Shown piece after piece: positions 13,701 through 17,936 of a stretch of DNA of 17,936 nucleotides. Numbering within the stretch: the stretch's first letter is position 1; every line of letters begins with the position of its first letter. The notes under the pieces are model-generated. The model searched no databases and had not been told where the DNA came from. It worked only from the letters and a program-made list of their open reading frames with translations. Source of the DNA: JBDIAR01 sp039812545. Its GTDB lineage: Bacteria; Actinomycetota; Actinomycetes; Actinomycetales; Dermatophilaceae. The stretch spans positions 1-17,936 of the forward strand of contig JBDIAR010000059.1 of assembly GCA_039812545.1 (NCBI GenBank), in the 5' to 3' direction. Position numbers and translations under genes: made by a program.

Positions 13701-13733
13701 CGAAGGGGCAGACCGGTCGGGCCTGCCCCTTCG
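13701..13733 (-). terminator. strong hairpin between rpmA and obg
   Basis: CGAAGGGGCAG (13701-13711) pairs perfectly with CTGCCCCTTCG (13723-13733), an 11-bp stem with an 11-nt loop, 15 bp after the rpmA stop. No U run follows on either strand. It may be a weak terminator, an mRNA-stabilising end for rpmA, or a processing site that lowers obg expression relative to the ribosomal proteins. Confidence 0.55.
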
Positions 13734-13748
13734 GGACGATGAGACGAA

Positions 13749-14036
13749 CTACTCCGCGCTGACCGACACCGACACGGTCTGGGTGGACACGGATTCGATG
13801 GACACGGTCTGCCGGCCGCGCTTGGCGCCGAACTTCACCGCGCCGGCGACCAGCGCGAAGAGGGTGTCGTCGCTGCCGCGCCCGACGCCGTCACCGGGGT
13901 GGAAGTGGGTGCCGCGCTGGCGGACCAGGATCTCGCCGGCGTTGACCTGCTGGCCGCCGAACCGCTTGACGCCGAGCCGCTGCGCATTGGAGTCGCGCCC
14001 GTTGCGAGAGGAGGACGCGCCCTTCTTGTGTGCCAT
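13749..14036 (-). CDS. rpmA: 50S ribosomal protein L27
   Basis: L27 lies at the peptidyl-transferase centre. The 95-residue product opens MAHKKGASSSRNGRDSNAQR and continues L-G-V-K-R-F-G-G-Q-Q-V-N-A-G-E-I-L-V-R-Q-R-G-T-H-F-H-P-G, all diagnostic of L27. The start directly encodes the A-H-K-K N-terminus with no cleavable Firmicutes-type leader. The last 20 residues are a Ser/Val/Thr repeat (V-S-I-E-S-V-S-T-Q-T-V-S-V-S-V-S-A-E), longer than in E. coli L27 and typical of actinobacterial tails. It sits 25 bp after rplU. A GTATGCC heptamer copy (14040-14046) lies three bases before the ATG in the ribosome-binding region. Confidence 0.97.
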   Translation of the reverse strand: MAHKKGASSSRNGRDSNAQRLGVKRFGGQQVNAGEILVRQRGTHFHPGDGVGRGSDDTLFALVAGAVKFGAKRGRQTVSIESVSTQTVSVSVSAE

Positions 14037-14061
14037 GTCGTATGCCTGCCTTCTTCGACTC

Positions 14062-14370
14062 TCAGGCCTCGATGGCCGTGATCTTGACCTGCGTCAGGTG
14101 CTGCCGGTGACCTTGACGCTTGCGGTAGCCGGTCTTGTTCTTGTACTTCAAGATCGTGATCTTGGGGCCCTTGGCGGGCTTGACGACCTCGGCGGTGACG
14201 TTGACCTTGGCGAGCTTGTCGGCATCGCTGGTCACGTCCGCACCGTCAACGAGCAGCAGGGCGGGAAGCGCCACGCTGTCGCCGGGCTTGGCCTGCACCT
14301 GGTCGACGAGCAGCACATCGCCCACCGACACCTTTTCCTGGCGGCCGCCAGCGCGAACGATCGCGTACAC
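14062..14370 (-). CDS. rplU: 50S ribosomal protein L21
   Basis: L21 is a large-subunit protein that binds 23S rRNA. The 102-residue protein starts at GTG 14370 (V-Y-A-I-V-R-A-G-G-R-Q-E-K-V-S-V-G-D) and ends T-G-Y-R-K-R-Q-G-H-R-Q-H-L-T-Q-V-K-I, both classic L21 blocks. The frame extends upstream to 14502, but those residues (P-S-P-A-I-V-D-R-V-P) do not match the family and come from the leader. It is first in the rplU-rpmA-obg unit and has its own promoter (14529-14557) and a leader of about 150 nt with a terminator-like hairpin. Confidence 0.96.
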   Translation of the reverse strand: MYAIVRAGGRQEKVSVGDVLLVDQVQAKPGDSVALPALLLVDGADVTSDADKLAKVNVTAEVVKPAKGPKITILKYKNKTGYRKRQGHRQHLTQVKITAIEA

Positions 14371-14415
14371 GGGTGATCTCTCTTCCTGCTTCAAGCGAGT
14401 TGACGTCATGCGAAC

Positions 14416-14461
14416 AAAAACCCCACGCTGCCCGAACTCACGTCCACGGCATGGCGCTGGG
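14416..14461 (-). promoter_or_regulatory. possible attenuator hairpin in the rplU leader
   Basis: In the leader the minus strand reads CCCAGCGCCATGCC, a loop of about 15 nt, GGCAGCGTGGG, then GGTTTTTG at 14413-14420. CCCA pairs with TGGG, CG with CG and TGCC with GGCA, with a bulge and a small internal loop. A hairpin followed by five U residues, lying between promoter and start codon, would act as a conditional terminator. Control by L21 itself is a guess from other r-protein leaders. Confidence 0.4.
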
Positions 14462-14474
14462 CCGGCGCCGGGAA

Positions 14475-14491
14475 CGCGATCGACGATCGCG
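14475..14491. other. 17-bp near-perfect palindrome in the rplU leader
   Basis: The sequence is CGCGATCG-A-CGATCGCG. The one-base centre argues against an RNA hairpin and for a dimeric protein site or chance. It lies downstream of the rplU -10 box, so a bound protein could block transcription. Confidence 0.5.
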
Positions 14492-14528
14492 GGCGACGGC
14501 ATACCAGGGTGCGGGGCACCGACCGACT

Positions 14529-14557
14529 AATCTACCGCACCGGGCGCAGACGACCAA
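14529..14557 (-). promoter_or_regulatory. promoter of rplU-rpmA-obg
   Basis: On the minus strand TTGGTC (14552-14557) and TAGATT (14529-14534) are exactly 17 bp apart. Transcription should begin near 14522 and give a leader of about 150 nt. This makes the ribosomal-protein unit independent of RNase E transcription upstream. Confidence 0.65.
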
Positions 14558-14590
14558 AGCGAGCGGCGGACGGGGCGGCCAGGGCCTGGT

Positions 14591-17500
14591 TCACCCCGTT
14601 CCCCCGGTGGGCGGGCCGGCCGGGGCGCTGGCGCGGCCACGACGACGCCGCGGCCGGGGTTCGGGATCCCCGCTCGGACCCATCAAGGTCTCGGCCAACG
14701 AGGACAACGCCTCGGCCGCCTCCTGGGCGTCCTCGGGTTGGTCCGCCGGGGTCTCGGTGACGGCCTGCCAGTGCCGGAGTTCCTCGAAGAGGTCGACGTC
14801 GGGGCCGGTATGCCCGTCGCCGGGTTCGCCTGCGTCGGGGTCGCCTGCGTCGGGCTCGCCTGCGTGGCGTTCGCCGGTTTCGGACTGGTCCGGTTCTCCC
14901 GGTTGGTCCGGTTCCGTCGGTTCGGTCGGGGCGAGCTGGTCGTCGGCGTCGATCTCGCGCACGATGTCGACCGGCTCGTCCTGCACCCGTTCGTCCTGCA
15001 CCCGTTCGGCTTGGGCGGACTCGTCGACCGGCCCCTGGTCCTGGGACTTCAGCGCGGCGGCATGAGCGGCGGCGGCGATCTGGGCCAGGGTCGGGCCGCT
15101 CGGGGTGCGCGGAGCCGCAGGCACGGCCACCGCGGCGGGCGCGGATCCCTCCGACCGGCCGCGACGACGGTTCGCCGCCGGCGTCGAGGCCGCACCCTGG
15201 GTGGATCCACTGCGAGCGCCGTTGCCGGAGCTGCGGGCCGAGGATCGGTTCGAGGCGTCGAAACCGCCGGTGGAGTCGTCGCCGGAGGTGCGTTCGACGG
15301 GGTCACTGTGCACGATGATCCCGCGACCGTTGCAGTGGTCGCATTGCTCGGAGAAGACCTCCAGCAGGCCGGAGCCGACCCGTTTGCGGGTCATCTGGAC
15401 CAGGCCGAGGGAGGTGACCTCGGCGACCTGGTGCTTGGTCCGGTCCCGGCCCAGGCATTCCAGCAGGCGACGCACGACGAGATCCCGGTTGGATTCGAGG
15501 ACCATGTCGATGAAGTCGACGACGATGATCCCACCGATGTCGCGCAGCCGGAGTTGCCGGACGATCTCCTCGGCCGCCTCGATGTTGTTCTTGGTGACGG
15601 TCTCCTCGAGATTGCCGCCCGAGCCGACGAACTTGCCGGTGTTGACGTCGACGACCGTCATCGCCTCGGTGCGGTCGATCACGAGGGAGCCGCCGGAGGG
15701 CAACCACACCTTGCGATCCAGTGCCTTGGCGAGTTGTTCGTCGATGCGGTGATGGGTGAACAGGTCCTCCGTCCCCACCCACTTGACGACCCGTTCACTG
15801 AGGTCCGGCGCCACCGACCCGACGTATGCGCGGACCTCCTCGTAGACCTCGTCACCGGCGACGACGACCTGGGTGAAGTCCTCGTTGAAGATGTCGCGGA
15901 TCACCCGGACGGTCATGTCGGCCTCGCCGTGGACGAGCACCGGTGCGTTCCCGGTCGGCTGCGGGCCGGTCGCCCGGCCGCGACGGCGGCCCTTGGCGCG
16001 GCCGGGGTTGCCGGCCTCCTCGGCCGTGGCCTGGATCTCGGCCCAGGTCCGGGTGAGTCGTTCGACGTCGGCGCGCAGGTCCTCCTCGGCCGCCCCCTCG
16101 GCGGCGGTCCGCACGATCACGCCGGCCGACGCGGGGACGACCTCGCGCAGGATCCGCTTGAGGCGGGCCCGTTCGGTGTCCGGCAGCTTGCGGCTGATCC
16201 CCGTCATCGAGGAGTCCGGGACGTACACCAGGTAGCGTCCGGGCAGCGAGATCTGTGAGGTCAGCCGGGCGCCCTTGTGCCCGATCGGGTCCTTGGTGAC
16301 CTGGACCAGGACCGGCTGCCCCGGGGTCAGAGCGTTTTCGATCCGGCGGGTCTCGCCGGACTCCAGGCCGGCTCGATCCCAGTTCACCTCACCGGCATAC
16401 AGGACGGCATTGCGGCCCTTGCCGATGTCGACGAAGGCGGCCTCCATGCTCGGCAGGACGTTCTGGACGCGGCCGAGGTAGATATTGCCGACCAGCGAGG
16501 AGGTCGTGGCGCGATCGATGTAGTGCTCCACCAAGACGCCGTCCTCGACGACGCCGATCTGGGTGCGTTCGTTCTTGGTGCGCACCACCATGACGCGTTC
16601 GACGGATTCCCGCCGGGCCAGGAACTCGGCCTCGGTGATGACGGTGCGGCGGCGACCGGCCTCCCGGCCCTCGCGGCGACGCTGCTTCTTCGCCTCGAGT
16701 CGGGTCGAGCCGCGCACCCCGGTGACCTCGTCGGAGCGACGGGCTTCCCGGACGCGGGTGACCACGCCCGGAGTGTCGTCGCCGACATCGGCACCCGAGC
16801 CGGCGCGGCGCCGGCGCCGACGCCGTCGGGTTCCCGACGGGTCGTCATCCGCGAGGTCGTCGCCGGTGCCGTTATCGGAGTCGTCCGGGCCGGCGCCGGC
16901 CGAGCTCTCGTCGGCGAGTGCGTCTGCGACGGGACCGCCGCCGGTGGTCGTGCGTCCGCGGTCGGCGCGGCCACGACGGCCCTTGCCGCCGCGGCGCCGA
17001 CGGGTCCGTCGACCGTCGCTCTCGGCTTCGCCGTCGCCGTCGCCGTCCTCATCGGACCCGTCGAACTGCTGGCCGTCGAAGCCCTGGCCGGCCAACTCCA
17101 GACCGGTGTCGAGCTCGTCGTCGCCGTCGGTGTCGAGGTCCTCCGAGCCGGCGGCGTCGACGTCGTCGAGGTCGCGGGCGTGACCGCCCGCGGCGGGCGG
17201 CGGCGGGGCCGCCTGGGGAGCGGTGGCCCGTCGGCGGTGCCGAACGACCGAGGTGTCCGGAGGCTGGAAGAGGACCCCGAACGGCGTCGCCAACGGTGCG
17301 GGTCCGGGTTCGCCGGTCGTCGAGCCGGCCGCTTGGTCGATCTGCGCGTCGGAGTCGAAGGCGGCGCCCGCCGGCCAGTCCGAGAAGTCGTCCTCGTCCA
17401 GGACCATCGCCACAACGGGCACGTCGAGGGCCTCGCTCAGTCGGGCCAGCTCCGCCGGGTCCAGGACGTCCGGATCCGGTTCGTCGGCCGGCGATGCCGC

Positions 17501-17936
17501 GACGGTGTACGGGGCGTCGTCCGGGCCGTCGGCCGGCGCTTCCTCGATCAGGGGGTCCGTCACGACCTTCTTGCGGCTGGTCGACGTGCGGGCCGCGCGG
17601 GTCCGGGGCGCCTTCTTCGCCGCCTTGGCCGGGGCCGACTCAGCGTCGCCCGGGACTTCGCCTGCGTCGTGGCCCGCGTGGGCGGCCGATTCGGCGGACT
17701 CGGCCCCGGCGTCGGGGGCCTCGTCGGCGGCGACCGCGGTCTTGCGGCTGCGCCGGGCTCGTTTGGCCGGTTCCGGCGCCGGCTCGGCGGGGACGTCGTC
17801 GTGTGGAGCGTCGCTCGGGGGATTCTCGCTGTGGGGACTCTCGCTCTGCGGGTTCGCAGTCTGAGCGGTCTCGCTCTGAGCGGTCTGGCTCTGAGCGGAG
17901 TCACCGTCGGTGTTCTCGTGCTCGGTCGATTCGTGG
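14591..17936 (-). CDS. rne: ribonuclease E/G, actinobacterial long form (5' partial)
   Basis: RNase E starts mRNA decay and processes rRNA. The frame is open from 17935 at the window edge to the stop at 14591, about 1114 residues, so the start lies outside; GTG 17563 is only an internal candidate. A disordered N-terminal part of more than 450 residues, rich in Asp/Glu, Ala and Arg clusters, precedes the catalytic core. The S1-type domain (I-D-R-A-T-T-S-S-L-V-G-N-I-Y-L-G-R-V) is near 16400-16530. The catalytic site follows, with the aspartates in V-V-D-V-N-T-G-K (15647-15649) and V-V-D-F-I-D-M (15506-15517). The zinc-link C-D-H-C is at 15332-15343. The last 240 residues are again disordered, with pentapeptide repeats and an Arg-rich end. 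This arrangement, with the core between two disordered arms, is usual in actinobacteria. Confidence 0.95.
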   Translation of the reverse strand, partial: HESTEHENTDGDSAQSQTAQSETAQTANPQSESPHSENPPSDAPHDDVPAEPAPEPAKRARRSRKTAVAADEAPDAGAESAESAAHAGHDAGEVPGDAESAPAKAAKKAPRTRAARTSTSRKKVVTDPLIEEAPADGPDDAPYTVAASPADEPDPDVLDPAELARLSEALDVPVVAMVLDEDDFSDWPAGAAFDSDAQIDQAAGSTTGEPGPAPLATPFGVLFQPPDTSVVRHRRRATAPQAAPPPPAAGGHARDLDDVDAAGSEDLDTDGDDELDTGLELAGQGFDGQQFDGSDEDGDGDGEAESDGRRTRRRRGGKGRRGRADRGRTTTGGGPVADALADESSAGAGPDDSDNGTGDDLADDDPSGTRRRRRRRRAGSGADVGDDTPGVVTRVREARRSDEVTGVRGSTRLEAKKQRRREGREAGRRRTVITEAEFLARRESVERVMVVRTKNERTQIGVVEDGVLVEHYIDRATTSSLVGNIYLGRVQNVLPSMEAAFVDIGKGRNAVLYAGEVNWDRAGLESGETRRIENALTPGQPVLVQVTKDPIGHKGARLTSQISLPGRYLVYVPDSSMTGISRKLPDTERARLKRILREVVPASAGVIVRTAAEGAAEEDLRADVERLTRTWAEIQATAEEAGNPGRAKGRRRGRATGPQPTGNAPVLVHGEADMTVRVIRDIFNEDFTQVVVAGDEVYEEVRAYVGSVAPDLSERVVKWVGTEDLFTHHRIDEQLAKALDRKVWLPSGGSLVIDRTEAMTVVDVNTGKFVGSGGNLEETVTKNNIEAAEEIVRQLRLRDIGGIIVVDFIDMVLESNRDLVVRRLLECLGRDRTKHQVAEVTSLGLVQMTRKRVGSGLLEVFSEQCDHCNGRGIIVHSDPVERTSGDDSTGGFDASNRSSARSSGNGARSGSTQGAASTPAANRRRGRSEGSAPAAVAVPAAPRTPSGPTLAQIAAAAHAAALKSQDQGPVDESAQAERVQDERVQDEPVDIVREIDADDQLAPTEPTEPDQPGEPDQSETGERHAGEPDAGDPDAGEPGDGHTGPDVDLFEELRHWQAVTETPADQPEDAQEAAEALSSLAETLMGPSGDPEPRPRRRRGRASAPAGPPTGGTG
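14823..14882. repeat. 15-nt tandem repeat in the rne 3' region, about four copies
   Basis: Units close to GGNTCGCCTGCGTCG repeat every 15 nt (14823, 14838, 14853, with a diverged copy at 14868). On the coding strand they give the pentapeptide series H-A-G-E-P, D-A-G-D-P, D-A-G-E-P in the acidic tail. Confidence 0.8.
14976..15005. repeat. perfect 15-nt duplication in the rne 3' region
   Basis: TCGTCCTGCACCCGT occurs twice back to back and encodes E-R-V-Q-D twice in the RNase E tail. Confidence 0.85.
17795..17899. repeat. 15-nt/pentapeptide repeat in the RNase E N-terminal arm
   Basis: The coding strand reads as seven five-residue units: S-A-Q-S-Q, T-A-Q-S-E, T-A-Q-T-A, N-P-Q-S-E, S-P-H-S-E, N-P-P-S-D, A-P-H-D-D. 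The first three are nearly identical in DNA and the rest progressively diverged. Confidence 0.75.

Overview
The window is high-GC (roughly 70% by eye) and reads as the chromosome of a Gram-positive actinobacterium. Evidence: a long RNase E with disordered, Arg/Glu/Pro-rich tails, the rne-rplU-rpmA-obg / proB-proA / nadD-rsfS chain, a WXG100-type protein, GTG starts and candidate leaderless promoters. Micrococcales (Intrasporangiaceae/Dermatophilaceae-like) is my best guess, but genus cannot be read from this alone.

Layout, left to right. Positions 1-3002 form a surface-polysaccharide corner. It holds the last 44 residues of an S-layer-homology (SLH) protein on the plus strand, facing two polysaccharide pyruvyl transferase genes on the minus strand. 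Between those two lies a 41-residue remnant of a family-2 glycosyltransferase, joined to both neighbours by ATGA overlaps. A tRNA-Ala(GGC) gene with its own promoter and terminator (2967-3143) separates this from housekeeping genes. Positions 3204-5170 (minus) hold a histidine phosphatase, rsfS, nadD and a small membrane protein, tightly overlapping. Positions 5384-6430 (plus) encode a membrane glycosyltransferase. proA (minus), a DCC-family protein (plus) and proB (minus) follow, interleaved head-to-head or tail-to-tail. Positions 9439-12071 (plus) form an accessory block: a WXG100-lipase fusion, a truncated membrane protein, the C-terminal half of a Txe/YoeB toxin whose stop codon is gone, and an HhH-GPD DNA glycosylase. 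Positions 12157-17936 (minus) hold obg, rpmA, rplU and the 5'-incomplete RNase E gene.

Functionally the minus-strand backbone combines RNA decay, ribosome parts and ribosome-assembly control (rne, rplU, rpmA, obg, rsfS), NAD synthesis (nadD) and the first two steps of proline synthesis (proB, proA). In many actinobacteria obg, proB, proA, nadD and rsfS are near-contiguous. Here plus-strand genes have been placed in the gaps, and these gaps contain the only gene debris apart from the glycosyltransferase remnant.

The strongest unexplained signal is a heptamer, GTATGCC (complement GGCATAC). It occurs 31 times in exact form on both strands, in almost every gene and in several control regions, and it appears to override codon preference. 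Other points are a set of candidate leaderless promoters, a terminator-like hairpin with a U run in the rplU leader, and several independent 15-nt tandem repeats.
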